Source: an uncultured Arenicella sp.
GTDB taxonomy: Bacteria; Pseudomonadota; Gammaproteobacteria; Arenicellales; Arenicellaceae
Assembly: GCA_947499305.1 (NCBI GenBank)
Contig: CANMNN010000009.1
Coordinates: 60,990 to 124,989 of the forward strand
Length of the DNA stretch: 64,000 bases
Direction: 5' to 3'
Shown here piece by piece: positions 1 through 8,571 of the stretch; the first letter of the stretch is position 1; every line of letters starts with the position of its first letter. Both the position numbers and the translations under genes were made by a program. The notes below the pieces were generated by a model. That model was given only the letters and a program-made list of their open reading frames with translations, ran no database searches and was not told the DNA's origin.

Positions 1-95
1 TGGGTTTTATGAGAAGGGCTTCTTGTGCTCTCTACGCTTTTAGGATGCGTTCTCTTCTATCACTTGCCAGCTGCTCAGCGCAATTTTGTCAGTAA

Positions 96-461
96 TTATT
101 TAGTGTTTAAAAGTCTTTTGGTGCGTTGGTGTTGATACCACCATAGCCACACACTGTACACTTGTCTTGCGAACCAGTGAACAACCGGCCACTGTAGTAT
201 AGAGGCAACTTTTGCCCATTTTGTGTGCTTCCAAGCGGCGACATTGGCATCCAAACCTATCAGTACATCACCGTTACTCCTGAATAGATGGAGTTCTGAA
301 AAGAGGCGATTTTTATCAACGGGTAGATGCTCGGCACGATTGATATCTATCAGCTCAATGCGCTCATCTGTGTGCTCGGCGAGGCGCTTTATTTCAGCGC
401 TGCAAATTGGGCATTCGCCGTCGTAATATAGAGTGTCTTTATCTGGAGTTTCGGGTGCCAT
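96..461 (-). CDS. DCC-family thiol-disulfide oxidoreductase (DUF393)
   Basis: Small protein of about 121 residues with the YYDGECPIC motif near its N-terminus, the hallmark of the DCC/DUF393 family. These are thioredoxin-fold-like proteins predicted to act as thiol-disulfide oxidoreductases; the CPxC pair is the likely redox site and no substrate is known. The C-terminal third is rich in Trp and His, as is common in the family. The open frame extends upstream to a TTG at 488, but the ATG at 461 gives a family-like N-terminus, so I use that; no clear ribosome site supports either. It stands alone, followed leftwards by about 95 bases without an evident gene. Function beyond the family is unknown. 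Confidence 0.8.
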   Translation of the reverse strand: MAPETPDKDTLYYDGECPICSAEIKRLAEHTDERIELIDINRAEHLPVDKNRLFSELHLFRSNGDVLIGLDANVAAWKHTKWAKVASILQWPVVHWFARQVYSVWLWWYQHQRTKRLLNTK

Positions 462-586
462 TAATTTTGCCAAGAAAAGTACTTGCAAGAACCATTATAC
501 TCTGGTGAATTTACACCCTTCACGTTCACAATAGAGCGTAAGTAAGAGTGAGTGCGCGAGGGTGAATTTAGGTAGAAAAGCTATCT

Positions 587-1552
587 TTAGACAAGCCACA
601 TAACAAACTTAATTGCCGACCAAATCAGCGCGCCCAGAATTAAAAACAAGCTGCCATTAACCGTATACTTCAAAGCCTTGTAGGCAGGTAAATTAGTTTC
701 TTTTAGGCGCTTAGATTTATCCAGCAATGGGACAAGTGTGCTGAATGTTTTATTTGCGAAACCGCGTTTATCTTCATCTGTGTTAGGCACAACGGTGGCG
801 CGCATGAGCAACTTATATGGCCAGTTTAAAAGCCGCCCAATTGGCGACATTGGGCGCTCGATATCGCACATTAATATCAATCTAGATTTATCGGCATCGT
901 TATGTGCAAAGTGTAGATAGGTGACATCGAATAACAATGGCTCGCCATCGCGCCATGAATACGTTTGGTCATCAACGCTAATATAGCAGCGATCATCGTT
1001 GGGCGTATCTAGGCCCAAGTGGTATCGCAAAGAGCATGCCACAGGGTCGAGATGACGAGTAAGCTGGCCGCCGGGCGGTAGCACCGAAAACATGGCGCCA
1101 TTGACCTGAGGTATCTTGCTTAATAGTTCAACCGTTTTTGGGCAGGTACGTTTGGCCGATTCATGCGTATAGCCATACCAATTCACGTAGAATTTGGTCC
1201 AGCCATATTTGTAGAAGGTGCGAAAGCCAATGTCGTAGTACGAAGCTGAGTCCTTGTCGGTGATTTGATCGAAACCGCCCTCCGCCATTAATTCTAAGGC
1301 TTCACGGCGAATGATTTCCCAGTTTTCTTCAAGCTCTTTGAGCTCAGGGAATTGCGACATATCCATAATCGCAGGCCGAGCTTTTGGCGCAGTAAAAAGG
1401 TAAAGCAAGCAGTTAAATGGCGTAAAGATTGGCCAGCCCTTGCGAATATACTCTCCAAAACCATCCCATCGAGCTTGGCCTCGATAGGCATAAGCGTAGG
1501 TAAGCGATCCAATGCAAAAGGCTGCGATGGCGATCATGATAATTGTGGTCAT
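587..1552 (-). CDS. lpxO: Aspartyl/asparaginyl beta-hydroxylase family, LpxO-like lipid A hydroxylase
   Basis: A 321-residue membrane-anchored Fe(II)/2-oxoglutarate hydroxylase. It has a hydrophobic segment at residues 4-22 and another at the very C-terminus, the usual LpxO arrangement. The central domain carries the first iron ligand in TRHLDPVACSLRYHLGL and the later YLHFAHNDADKSRLIL segment with the distal His and Arg expected for cosubstrate binding. LpxO-type enzymes hydroxylate a secondary acyl chain of lipid A at the inner membrane. Length fits the family (about 300). It is a single-gene unit read leftwards and diverges from the dioxygenase gene at 1822. Assignment to LpxO rather than another member of the family is by overall resemblance. 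Confidence 0.8.
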   Translation of the reverse strand: MTTIIMIAIAAFCIGSLTYAYAYRGQARWDGFGEYIRKGWPIFTPFNCLLYLFTAPKARPAIMDMSQFPELKELEENWEIIRREALELMAEGGFDQITDKDSASYYDIGFRTFYKYGWTKFYVNWYGYTHESAKRTCPKTVELLSKIPQVNGAMFSVLPPGGQLTRHLDPVACSLRYHLGLDTPNDDRCYISVDDQTYSWRDGEPLLFDVTYLHFAHNDADKSRLILMCDIERPMSPIGRLLNWPYKLLMRATVVPNTDEDKRGFANKTFSTLVPLLDKSKRLKETNLPAYKALKYTVNGSLFLILGALIWSAIKFVMWLV

Positions 1553-1821
1553 AGTATGCGGCTCAGTAATAGCTAGCGGTGCATCGAGCGATGCCTAATA
1601 ATCTGAGAGCGAATATATCCTAAATTCAACTGTTTCCACAGTGTCTGAGCGCTTAAGTGCTCTAAAGCTCGACCAATTTTGGCATATTTTGGCAAATTTG
1701 CTGTGGGCTCGCCTGCCTGATAGTCTTTAGACATAATGTTAAGCAAATTGTCTGAATGTGTTGATTGAGCGTCAATGACGGCGTTAGTAAACTTGGCAAG
1801 TACCCTATTCAGGAGAGACCT

Positions 1822-2874
1822 ATGTTAGCTGTAACCGATAGACGACTGCAGATTAATGAATTGGCAGCCGATAGTATTAACCAAAGCAGTTTTATAAGCG
1901 TGCTCGAAGGGCAGAGCGAATCAACTTTTAGCGATGTTATTGCTGACTCAACGTTTAAAGATCAGCTTAAAACTCGCTTGAGTGAGTCTGGTGCGGTGCT
2001 ATTACGGTCGATGCCTATCGCTGATACCGCTGAGGCGGAGCAATTGCTGCTGGAGTTGGGAGTGAAGTTTGATGATCAATATCTGGGTGGCGCCAGCCCT
2101 AGAAGCCCATTGAGTGAGCACTTTTTCACGTCGACCGAAGCACCAGCGCCTTATGTTATCTCCTTTCATACTGAAATGTGCTATCTGAAGCAGCGTCCAG
2201 GCAAAATTTTCTTCTACTGCATCACCGAACCGAGCACCTATGGCGAGACTTCAGTATTTGATTGCGCTGAGATTTTTCAACAACTGCCCTCTGAGCTGCA
2301 AGATAAAATCGAAGAGCATGGCATGATTTATCAGCGCTATTTTGTTGAGAAGAAAGCTCGGTTCTTTAATGTGTACAAAACCTGGATGGATTCGCTTCAG
2401 GCTAGCACCCGTGACGAGGCTGAAGCCGCTTGCCGTCAGCAAGGTATGGATTTCGAATGGCAAGCCAATGGCGGCTTGGTCACCCGCGCCAAGATGCCCG
2501 GAATGATCGTCGATCCTGTGTCTGGAAAAAAGTGTATCAGCCTTACGCTCTATAACGGTGAGTCGGCTCCCTACGATATGTTTAAATTCAAGCAGCGCAT
2601 AAACCCCGTTTCGCGCTTCGGATTAACTAGCCTTGTGCGCTCGCAATACGCCAAGAAAAATGTGTTTATGAAAACGCTTTGGGGAGATGGGTCGGATATA
2701 ACGGTTGATGAAACTCGCACTTTAATCGACACCGCTTGGGAATGTTCGACTATGTTTAAGTGGAAGCAGGGTGATTTGCTAATATTAGATAATATTCGTG
2801 CCGGACACGGTCGCTTGAACGTGGTTAAACCGCGTAAAATAGCGGCTGCGCTGGGCGACCCATACTCGCTTTAG
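1822..2874 (+). CDS. TauD/clavaminate synthase-like Fe(II)/2-oxoglutarate dioxygenase
   Basis: A 350-residue protein of the TauD/TfdA superfamily. The iron-binding triad is visible as H116-x-E118 (in SFHTEMCY) and H329 (in RAGHGR), with Arg residues just after it for 2-oxoglutarate. The H-x-E form, rather than H-x-D, is typical of the clavaminate synthase/AsnO/SyrP branch, which hydroxylates free or carrier-bound amino acids. An in-frame TTG lies at 1765, but the ATG at 1822 has a strong AGGAG at 1811-1815 and is the better start. The gene is followed after 38 bases by an iodotyrosine-deiodinase-like gene on the same strand, so the two are probably co-transcribed. The substrate is unknown; an amino acid or a derivative is an inference. 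Confidence 0.85.
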   Translation: MLAVTDRRLQINELAADSINQSSFISVLEGQSESTFSDVIADSTFKDQLKTRLSESGAVLLRSMPIADTAEAEQLLLELGVKFDDQYLGGASPRSPLSEHFFTSTEAPAPYVISFHTEMCYLKQRPGKIFFYCITEPSTYGETSVFDCAEIFQQLPSELQDKIEEHGMIYQRYFVEKKARFFNVYKTWMDSLQASTRDEAEAACRQQGMDFEWQANGGLVTRAKMPGMIVDPVSGKKCISLTLYNGESAPYDMFKFKQRINPVSRFGLTSLVRSQYAKKNVFMKTLWGDGSDITVDETRTLIDTAWECSTMFKWKQGDLLILDNIRAGHGRLNVVKPRKIAAALGDPYSL

Positions 2875-2912
2875 CTAAAGCCTCGTACAACAAACCAAAT
2901 TAACATTACATC

Positions 2913-3569
2913 ATGTCTCGAAAGCCACTTAACTTTGTTGAACTAAGCCCTGAGAAAATGCTCTCTACTTCACGCGAATTCAAGCAAACCTTGTCGAGAC
3001 GACGCAGTGTGCGTGAATTTTCTGATCGAACAGTCGATCGAGAGGTAATTGAAAACGCGATTAGCGCGGCAGGTTCAGCTCCTAGCGGCGCAAACAAACA
3101 ACCATGGCATTTTGCCATTGTTGAAAGTCGCGAGGTGAAGGCGCTGATTCGCAAAGCGGCTGAAGCTGAAGAGCAAGAGTTCTATAACGGTCGCGCTCCA
3201 CAATCTTGGTTAGATGACTTAAAGGTGTTTGAAACCGACGAGCACAAACCTTTTCTCGAAACGGCTCCCTACTTGATCGCCGTTTTTTTAGAGCGAAACT
3301 CGGTTGATGAGGAGGGCGTTAAACATAAAAATTACTACATGCCAGAGTCGGTAGGCATCGCTACTGGTATGTTAATTAGTGCTTTGCATTTCTCTGGTTT
3401 GGCGACCTTAACCCATACACCAAGCCCAATGAAATTCTTAAATCAAATTCTCGAGCGCCCAAGTAACGAAAAACCGTTCATGCTAATCGTTGCTGGCTAT
3501 CCAGTTGATGATGTCACCGTGCCTGATATCGAAAGAAAGTCATTCGACCAAATAGCGAGTATCTTTTAG
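2913..3569 (+). CDS. Nitroreductase-fold flavoprotein, iodotyrosine deiodinase-like
   Basis: A 218-residue FMN enzyme of the nitroreductase fold. It resembles iodotyrosine deiodinase (IYD) along its whole length: RRRSVREF near residue 29 for FMN phosphate, APSGANKQPW near 57, and a C-terminal GYPVDD...PDIERKSFDQI segment like the mammalian enzyme. The residues that in IYD grip the zwitterion of a halotyrosine (Glu157, Tyr161 and Lys182 in human) appear here as E87, Y91 and K112 with identical spacing (4 and 21 residues). IYD reductively removes iodide, bromide or chloride from halotyrosines. No flavin reductase is adjacent. The gene follows the Fe/2-oxoglutarate dioxygenase by 38 bases. Dehalogenation is inferred from the conserved lid residues; the true substrate is unproven. 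Confidence 0.85.
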   Translation: MSRKPLNFVELSPEKMLSTSREFKQTLSRRRSVREFSDRTVDREVIENAISAAGSAPSGANKQPWHFAIVESREVKALIRKAAEAEEQEFYNGRAPQSWLDDLKVFETDEHKPFLETAPYLIAVFLERNSVDEEGVKHKNYYMPESVGIATGMLISALHFSGLATLTHTPSPMKFLNQILERPSNEKPFMLIVAGYPVDDVTVPDIERKSFDQIASIF

Positions 3570-3613
3570 GTCTAGTGTTTGGCTTCTGGGCGATGAAGCT
3601 TAAATTTGGGTTT

Positions 3614-3640
3614 AAATCACTGACAACTTGTTAGTGATTT
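3614..3640. promoter_or_regulatory. 27-bp near-perfect palindrome
   Basis: AAATCACT at the left end is exactly inverted as AGTGATTT at the right end, and the inner ACAA/TTGT arms continue the symmetry around a single central base, with one G-T pair. There is no T-tract after it, so it is unlikely to be an intrinsic terminator for the gene ending at 3569. It may be an operator for the gene starting at 3749. The regulator is unknown. Confidence 0.45.
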
Positions 3641-3748
3641 GGTAAGTGCGCGAATAATTGATTTAAATCAGGGCTGTCTAATTTGACACCCCTAGCGTAA
3701 TAGCGATATTGTCGTGCTCCCTACTTAAAACCCTACACCGTAAATATT

Positions 3749-4570
3749 ATGAAGGACTATATCCCTGGCGCCCAGCACAGCGCCATCGCTAAGAATTTAT
3801 CAATTGTCGTATCACTTCTCGCTGCATTAAGCTTCTCAGTATCAAGTTCGGCACAGTCAGGCTCGGCAGCCGGTGCCGCATCGGCCGACGCAAACCCTAA
3901 GCTAGAATATTGTGACGAACCATTAGGTACTGTTGGTCTGGATGAAGACCAGCAGTCGACTTGGTGGCGCTCGTATTATGGGCGATACCCCTCACTAGGC
4001 AGCACCGTGCCAGTGTTGCGTTTAATGATCCAGCAATCCAATTGCTTTGTCGTTGTCGAACGTGGTCGTTCATTGAACAATGTCATGGCTGAGCGTCGCT
4101 TAGAAGAGTCAGGAGAGCTACGTTCGGGCAGCAACTTTAAGAGAGGCCAAATGGTTTCGGCTGATTTCACGATGAGCCCGAGTATTCAATTCTCGCAAAA
4201 TACAGGCGGCCTTGGCGCTGCCGTGGGCGGTTTCATCAAAAAGCAATCGCCGTTACTTGGTGGCGTTGTTGGAAAGCTGAAGCGCAAACAGGCGGCCACC
4301 ACTCTATTGCTCATCGATAACCGCTCAAGCGTTCAAGTAGCCGCATCTGTTGGTCAGGCCAAGCGCTATAACTTTGGCGTGGGTTTAGCCGGTTTTAATC
4401 GCAGTGCAGCAGGTGCTCTAGGCGGCTACACTCAGACTCCTGAAGGCAAAATTATTGTCGCGGCATTCGCAGATTCGTTTAACAATATGGTTAAGGCTTT
4501 ACGTAATTATAAAACTCAAGAGATTGAGGGCGGCCTAGGCAAGGGCGGCAAGCTAAAAGTTGGTAATTAG
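3749..4570 (+). CDS. CsgG/HfaB-family secreted protein
   Basis: A 273-residue protein with an N-terminal export signal (hydrophobic core at about residues 15-32, Ala-rich cleavage region to about 37) and a CsgG-like domain. The recognisable part is VLRLMIQQSNCFVVVERGR followed by MAERRLEESGEL, the strand-helix pattern of CsgG-type proteins that resembles a tail-binding domain. CsgG itself forms the curli export pore and is a lipoprotein. Here the mature N-terminus lacks an obvious lipobox and no curli genes are nearby, so this is more likely one of the many CsgG-related periplasmic or outer-membrane proteins of unknown role. Gly/Ala-rich stretches follow residue 150. It is a single-gene unit bounded by a terminator at 4625. 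Confidence 0.7.
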   Translation: MKDYIPGAQHSAIAKNLSIVVSLLAALSFSVSSSAQSGSAAGAASADANPKLEYCDEPLGTVGLDEDQQSTWWRSYYGRYPSLGSTVPVLRLMIQQSNCFVVVERGRSLNNVMAERRLEESGELRSGSNFKRGQMVSADFTMSPSIQFSQNTGGLGAAVGGFIKKQSPLLGGVVGKLKRKQAATTLLLIDNRSSVQVAASVGQAKRYNFGVGLAGFNRSAAGALGGYTQTPEGKIIVAAFADSFNNMVKALRNYKTQEIEGGLGKGGKLKVGN

Positions 4571-4624
4571 GCTATAACTGTCAGCAACAAAAGCCTGTTT
4601 TTAATAATAAGTTCAAGAGCTAAA

Positions 4625-4660
4625 GGCCCTCGCTGATTTACTCAGTGGGGGCTTTTCTTT
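4625..4660 (+). terminator. Rho-independent terminator after the CsgG-like gene
   Basis: A stem of GGCCCTCGCTGA and its near complement (two G-T pairs) closes a short ATTTA-containing loop and is followed by TTTTCTTT. Confidence 0.75.
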
Positions 4661-4818
4661 GGCAGCTGTAATGAATCTCCTCATTGTTACTTCGCTTTGC
4701 GAAAAAAACGCAAATTAGTCCGCTTAATTCGACCTTTAGCCTGTTTTGTGTGTGGAGTTTTGGGTAGACTGCGCGCCCCTGGAAAAAGGGTGACTAAGCA
4801 GCTATCTGCCGAGGATGT

Positions 4819-5301
4819 ATGAAAAAATTATTAGTAACGTTGGTGCTCTTGAGTGGGCTATCAACAATGAGTTGTTTTGCCAACGATAGTGAAACCTTTG
4901 CGGTCGGTAGTTTTCGCTATATCGATGTTAATCAAGCTGAGAGTGAACTTGCTGTTTCTAATGAGCTGGCGGCGTTCAACGAAGCTCAATTCGTGTTTTT
5001 ACTTAACGAAACACTGGCAATGAAAACAACATTATCAATGGTTGAAGAAAATGAGGCTGACCGAGTTGTAATTGGCCGAGTGACCAAGCTGAATGAGGCC
5101 GGTGACGCGCGAATAGAAATAGCGGTTGTAAACGACGGTGTTGGACTTGATGGTGCCAGTGATATGGTCGCACTAGAAGTGACATTGGATGATTCTGAGG
5201 ACGCGATGTTAGCCTTGGTAGATGATGTTTATCACATGGTCTACCTAAGCTTAAACTCCGATGCCAGCTTTAACCGACGTGAAGGTATTGCCGGTCATTA
5301 A
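4819..5301 (+). CDS. Small secreted protein of unknown function
   Basis: A 160-residue protein that I do not recognise. It begins with a clear export signal (MKKLL, a hydrophobic core, then SCFAND), with likely cleavage after about residue 21. The mature part is acidic, rich in Glu, Asp, Val and Ala, and has a region near residues 80-130 with alternating strands (VVIGRVTKLNEAG, then a run of Val-rich strands). The Cys near the cleavage site is in MSCFAN, which is a poor lipobox, so a lipoprotein is not excluded but not favoured. It is flanked by its own upstream gap and by a terminator at 5334. The overall shape recalls periplasmic proteins with a tail- or CsgG-like fold, but this is only a suggestion. 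Confidence 0.6.
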   Translation: MKKLLVTLVLLSGLSTMSCFANDSETFAVGSFRYIDVNQAESELAVSNELAAFNEAQFVFLLNETLAMKTTLSMVEENEADRVVIGRVTKLNEAGDARIEIAVVNDGVGLDGASDMVALEVTLDDSEDAMLALVDDVYHMVYLSLNSDASFNRREGIAGH

Positions 5302-5333
5302 ACATTGCTGGCTGTTCATAACCGTGTCACTCT

Positions 5334-5371
5334 AAAAGCGAGCAAAGAATGTCTCCGATGCTCGCTTTTTT
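5334..5371. terminator. Bidirectional Rho-independent terminator
   Basis: AAAAGCGAGCA is inverted as TGCTCGCTTTT and followed by more T on the right, with A-rich sequence on the left. It lies between the convergent genes ending at 5301 and 5416 and can serve both. Confidence 0.85.
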
Positions 5372-5415
5372 GTATTTGGGGAATTCAGCTAGCTTATCGC
5401 TGGTTAGTGTCCATG

Positions 5416-6168
5416 CTAGCTTCCAGCCTTTGCTTTAGCGATCGCCTTTTCAGTGGCGCTGAGTATTCCTCTGAGAATATTTAGCTCGATCACATCTAAC
5501 TCTGTGCGGCCGTACATATGACGAAGGCGTTGAAGTGTTTCTCCCTGATGCGGCCTTAAGAACGAAATGTCTTTCAAAACTGACTCAAGGTGGTCATAGA
5601 AGAACTCCACCTCTTGTGAACTAGGAAAACTCTTCTTTGCTCGTTCGCTCGCCTGCGCACAAACTGTTTGCTGTGATTGACTTAGGGCGTGCTTGTAGAT
5701 TTCATAGCTCAGGGTTTGTACCGCCGAGGCCATATTCAAGGAACTGTATTCTGGATTCGCTGGAATAGTGACCCGATACTTAGCATGTTGAATATCATCA
5801 TTGTGCAAACCCATGCGCTCAGGTCCGAAGATCAGTGCGGCTGGTGCACTTTCGGCTGAGGCGAACAGTATTTCAGCGGTTTGAGTGGGGCTAACCTCCG
5901 GCAAGTCGTAGCCACGAGGTCTCGCAGTGCTCGCAATGACCGCCGTGCAGTCCTTGATTGCATCGGTTAATGAACTATGGACTGATGCGTTTTCAAGCAC
6001 ATCACTGGCGCCTGCTGCCATCTTTAACGCTTCTTCTGAGGGGTAGTCTTTAGGTGCAACTAAGGCAAGATCACTTAAACCCATAGTCTTCATGGAGCGT
6101 GCCGCTGAGCCTATGTTGCCAGGGTGAAAAGTTCTGACGAGAACTATGCGTATATTATTAAGGCTCAT
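5416..6168 (-). CDS. trmJ: tRNA (cytidine/uridine-2'-O-)-methyltransferase TrmJ
   Basis: A 250-residue SPOUT-class (SpoU/TrmH family) methyltransferase. Motif 1 is RTFHPGNIGSAARSMKTMG near residue 12, motif 2 is ALIFGPERMGL near 135 and motif 3 is NPEYSSLNMASAVQTLSYEIY near 160; together they form the trefoil knot that binds S-adenosylmethionine. TrmJ 2'-O-methylates position 32 of the anticodon loop of several tRNAs. The C-terminal helical tail (about residues 190-250) is the TrmJ-type dimer extension. The gene lies 80 bases downstream of hexR on the same strand and converges on the secreted-protein gene at a shared terminator. Confidence 0.93.
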   Translation of the reverse strand: MSLNNIRIVLVRTFHPGNIGSAARSMKTMGLSDLALVAPKDYPSEEALKMAAGASDVLENASVHSSLTDAIKDCTAVIASTARPRGYDLPEVSPTQTAEILFASAESAPAALIFGPERMGLHNDDIQHAKYRVTIPANPEYSSLNMASAVQTLSYEIYKHALSQSQQTVCAQASERAKKSFPSSQEVEFFYDHLESVLKDISFLRPHQGETLQRLRHMYGRTELDVIELNILRGILSATEKAIAKAKAGS

Positions 6169-6248
6169 TGTGTCTAAATGTTATTGGCCATACATCGCAC
6201 CGCTTTGACGGTGCTGCCAAGGTTTCAGAATTTAGCTCAGCAACACGC

Positions 6249-7106
6249 TTAATAACGATCCGTGCGGGTGGCCGCTAGGTTCTTTTTAATAGACTTTATA
6301 TTGTCCTCGATATTGCTGCCCATTTTCAAGGCTACGCTTGTAGCTAACATATCAACTACAGCTAAGTGAATAATGCGAGATGTCATCGGGGTGAAAAGGT
6401 CGGTGTCTTCGGCAGTAATAGCATTTAATACGAAATCACATTGCCCCGAGAGTAGCGAACCTTGTGAGGTAATGCCGATCACCGTCGCACCGCGCTCGCG
6501 CGCAATTTCAGCATTTACGATCATGGCGTCAGTTCGCCCAGTATATGAAATGAAAACGCCGACATCATCTTTGTCCAGCATCGAACACATCATTCTTTGA
6601 TTGATAAAGTCGGTGTGTGCGATAACTGGCATGCCAAAGCGGAAGAACTTGTGTTGAGCATCTAAGGCAACTGAGCTTGACGCGCCCATGCCAAAGAAAT
6701 TGACGCTTTTGCAATTTGCAATCGCGTTCGCCGCGGCCTCTAGCGATTCAGGCCGAATACTATTGCCTAACGATTGGATACTACCTTGTATTGACGTCAT
6801 GATCTTGCTGATGACCATGCTTGTGCTGTCGTCTCGGTCGAGGTTTTCGACAAAGAGTCTACCGTTAGAGGAGATTTCTTGAGCTAGGCGCAGCTTAAAA
6901 TCAGGGTAGCCATCACAGCCGAGCTTATGGCAAAAGCGGTTAACCGTTGGCTCGCTCACTTCTGCTTCGGTCGCGAGGGATGCAATTGACTTGTGAATTA
7001 CTGCGTTCGGTTGCTCCCGAATAATCGCTGCTAATTTTTTATCAGATTTACTCAGGCGAATTTGGTCGCTGCTCATCAATTGCAGTAAAGAGGCTTGTGC
7101 TTGCAT
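6249..7106 (-). CDS. hexR: HexR, RpiR-family regulator of central carbon metabolism
   Basis: A 285-residue regulator with an N-terminal RpiR helix-turn-helix (LSKSDKKLAAIIREQP then SIASLATEAEVSEPTVNRFCHKLG, residues 17-65) and a C-terminal SIS sugar-phosphate-binding domain (about residues 125-260, with NFFGMGASSSVALDA and FISYTGRTDAMI). HexR represses Entner-Doudoroff and glyceraldehyde-3-phosphate dehydrogenase genes and is released by 2-keto-3-deoxy-6-phosphogluconate. A good ribosome site (AGGAG, read on this strand) precedes the ATG. It is divergent from gap, and three HexR-like 15-mers sit in the shared intergenic region, pointing to autoregulation. Matching sites in front of glk/zwf and the permease gene support the assignment. 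Confidence 0.93.
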   Translation of the reverse strand: MQAQASLLQLMSSDQIRLSKSDKKLAAIIREQPNAVIHKSIASLATEAEVSEPTVNRFCHKLGCDGYPDFKLRLAQEISSNGRLFVENLDRDDSTSMVISKIMTSIQGSIQSLGNSIRPESLEAAANAIANCKSVNFFGMGASSSVALDAQHKFFRFGMPVIAHTDFINQRMMCSMLDKDDVGVFISYTGRTDAMIVNAEIARERGATVIGITSQGSLLSGQCDFVLNAITAEDTDLFTPMTSRIIHLAVVDMLATSVALKMGSNIEDNIKSIKKNLAATRTDRY

Positions 7107-7241
7107 TATTTGGCTCCTGTTTATTGCCCTGTGCTATTAAGTTCGAAGCAAAGGGAGTGCGCTCGATACCGTGCGTTGGCAATTGATCTAGGCGCACCGT
7201 TCTCGACGACGTTAGCTGTACAGTGCCTGATCAAGTCATTT

Positions 7242-7256
7242 TGTAATTAAGTTTCA
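7242..7256. promoter_or_regulatory. HexR-like operator, hexR side
   Basis: TGTAATTAAGTTTCA matches the known HexR consensus (TGTARTTAAATTACA) at 13 of 15 positions. It is the HexR-like site closest to the hexR start, about 135 bases upstream, so it may serve autoregulation. Confidence 0.6.
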
Positions 7257-7380
7257 ATAATAGCCAAATATTTCAGAAACTCTAGCTGAAATGTCATTTT
7301 CTCACTTAATGAGTCCGGTAAGTCTTGATTGCACTTATTTGAGAACTTTCATATTATTTATCATACAAAATGGCTGTAAA

Positions 7381-7395
7381 TGTAGGCTAATTACA
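7381..7395. promoter_or_regulatory. HexR-like operator upstream of gap (distal)
   Basis: TGTAGGCTAATTACA keeps both half-sites (TGTA and AATTACA) of the HexR consensus at the correct 15-bp spacing. It lies about 145 bases upstream of the gap start. Confidence 0.65.
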
Positions 7396-7420
7396 TAATC
7401 ATCAATATGAAAGCACTTAT

Positions 7421-7435
7421 TGAAATAAAATTACA
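7421..7435. promoter_or_regulatory. HexR-like operator upstream of gap (proximal)
   Basis: TGAAATAAAATTACA has a perfect right half-site (AAATTACA) and a weaker left half. Its start is 40 bp after that of the site at 7381, close to four helical turns, so two HexR dimers could lie on the same face. The region 7107-7539 otherwise holds no gene. Confidence 0.6.
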
Positions 7436-7539
7436 GTTTATGCTACTATACTTATGTACGGTTGCTAACGGCTTGCGTCAATATTAGAAGGCGACAATGT
7501 TCTAGCACCATGAATAAATTCAGTTGAGAAGAAAGTGTC

Positions 7540-8571
7540 ATGTATAAGATAGCGATTAATGGTTTTGGAAGAATCGGCCGTAATGTTTTACGAGCAATGT
7601 ATGAGTACAACAAGAACGAGCACATTCAAGTAGTCGCCATTAATGATCTTGGCGAAGCAGCTATTAATGCACACTTGCTTAAATACGACACAGTACACGG
7701 AGAGTTTGCGAAGGACGTCAGTGTTGATGGTGATAATTTGATTGTTGATGGAGACGCAATCAAAGTATTGGCTGAGCGCGATCCAGCTAAATTGCCTTGG
7801 GCTGATTTGGGTATCGACTTGGTGCTTGAGTGTACTGGTTTTTTTACTACTCGAGAGGGCGCAGGTGCGCACATCGAAGCGGGTGCTAAAAAAGTATTGG
7901 TATCGGCTCCAGGTAAGAACCTCGATGCGACAGTAGTCTTTGGCGTAAACGACAATGTTCTTACACCGTCCGACGTTTTAGTTTCAAACGCATCTTGCAC
8001 AACCAACTGCTTGGCACCAATTGCTAAAGCCTTGCACGAAGAGTTTGGTATTGAAAAAGGTTTGGCGAATACGGTTCATGCCTACACTAATGATCAACGT
8101 TTAAATGATGTTTATCACACTGATCTACGTCGTGCACGCGCTGCTGCGCACTCGATGATCCCATCAAAAACTGGTGCTGCTGCGGCTATAGGTCTGGTAG
8201 TGCCTGAGTTAGACGGTAAGTTGGACGGATTGTCGGTTCGAGTGCCAACCCTAAATGTTTCTCTACTCGACTTAACCGTAGATTTGGGCCGAGACACTAG
8301 TGTTGAAGAGGTTAATAAAGTACTCGAGGCGGCTTCAGAAAATACCCCTGGCGGTGTTTTTAAAATTAATACGCTTCCACTTGTTTCAAGTGATTTTAAT
8401 CATAACCCTGCGTCGAGCATTGCCGATGTTACGCAAACTCGTGTATTCGGAAACATGGTTAAGATTCTTGCTTGGTATGACAATGAGTGGGGTTTCTCAA
8501 ACCGAATGATCGATACCGCAAGCCGTATGTTAGAGCTTGGCTTGGATATTGAGTTGTCTAAAGCAAGTTAA
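7540..8571 (+). CDS. gap: Type I glyceraldehyde-3-phosphate dehydrogenase
   Basis: A 343-residue NAD-dependent GAPDH. The Rossmann motif [16 protein letters not shown] opens the protein, AIND near residue 35 ends in Asp36 (NAD rather than NADP preference), and the active site is SNASCTTNC with nucleophile C153. The catalytic His lies in [10 protein letters not shown]. The C-terminal [12 protein letters not shown] is standard. It oxidises glyceraldehyde-3-phosphate, the product of the Entner-Doudoroff aldolase encoded at 29 kb, to 1,3-bisphosphoglycerate. The AYTNDQ and [10 protein letters not shown] segments fit GAPDH and not erythrose-4-phosphate dehydrogenase. It is divergent from hexR and preceded by HexR-like sites. 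A gapA orthologue is likely; paralogues elsewhere cannot be excluded. Confidence 0.95.
   Translation: MYKIAINGFGRIGRNVLRAMYEYNKNEHIQVVAINDLGEAAINAHLLKYDTVHGEFAKDVSVDGDNLIVDGDAIKVLAERDPAKLPWADLGIDLVLECTGFFTTREGAGAHIEAGAKKVLVSAPGKNLDATVVFGVNDNVLTPSDVLVSNASCTTNCLAPIAKALHEEFGIEKGLANTVHAYTNDQRLNDVYHTDLRRARAAAHSMIPSKTGAAAAIGLVVPELDGKLDGLSVRVPTLNVSLLDLTVDLGRDTSVEEVNKVLEAASENTPGGVFKINTLPLVSSDFNHNPASSIADVTQTRVFGNMVKILAWYDNEWGFSNRMIDTASRMLELGLDIELSKAS

Noticed and set aside
7540..8571. Erythrose-4-phosphate dehydrogenase (Epd) instead of Gap
   Set aside because: The AYTNDQ region and [10 protein letters not shown] segment are GAPDH-like; Epd has a different His-loop and pocket.
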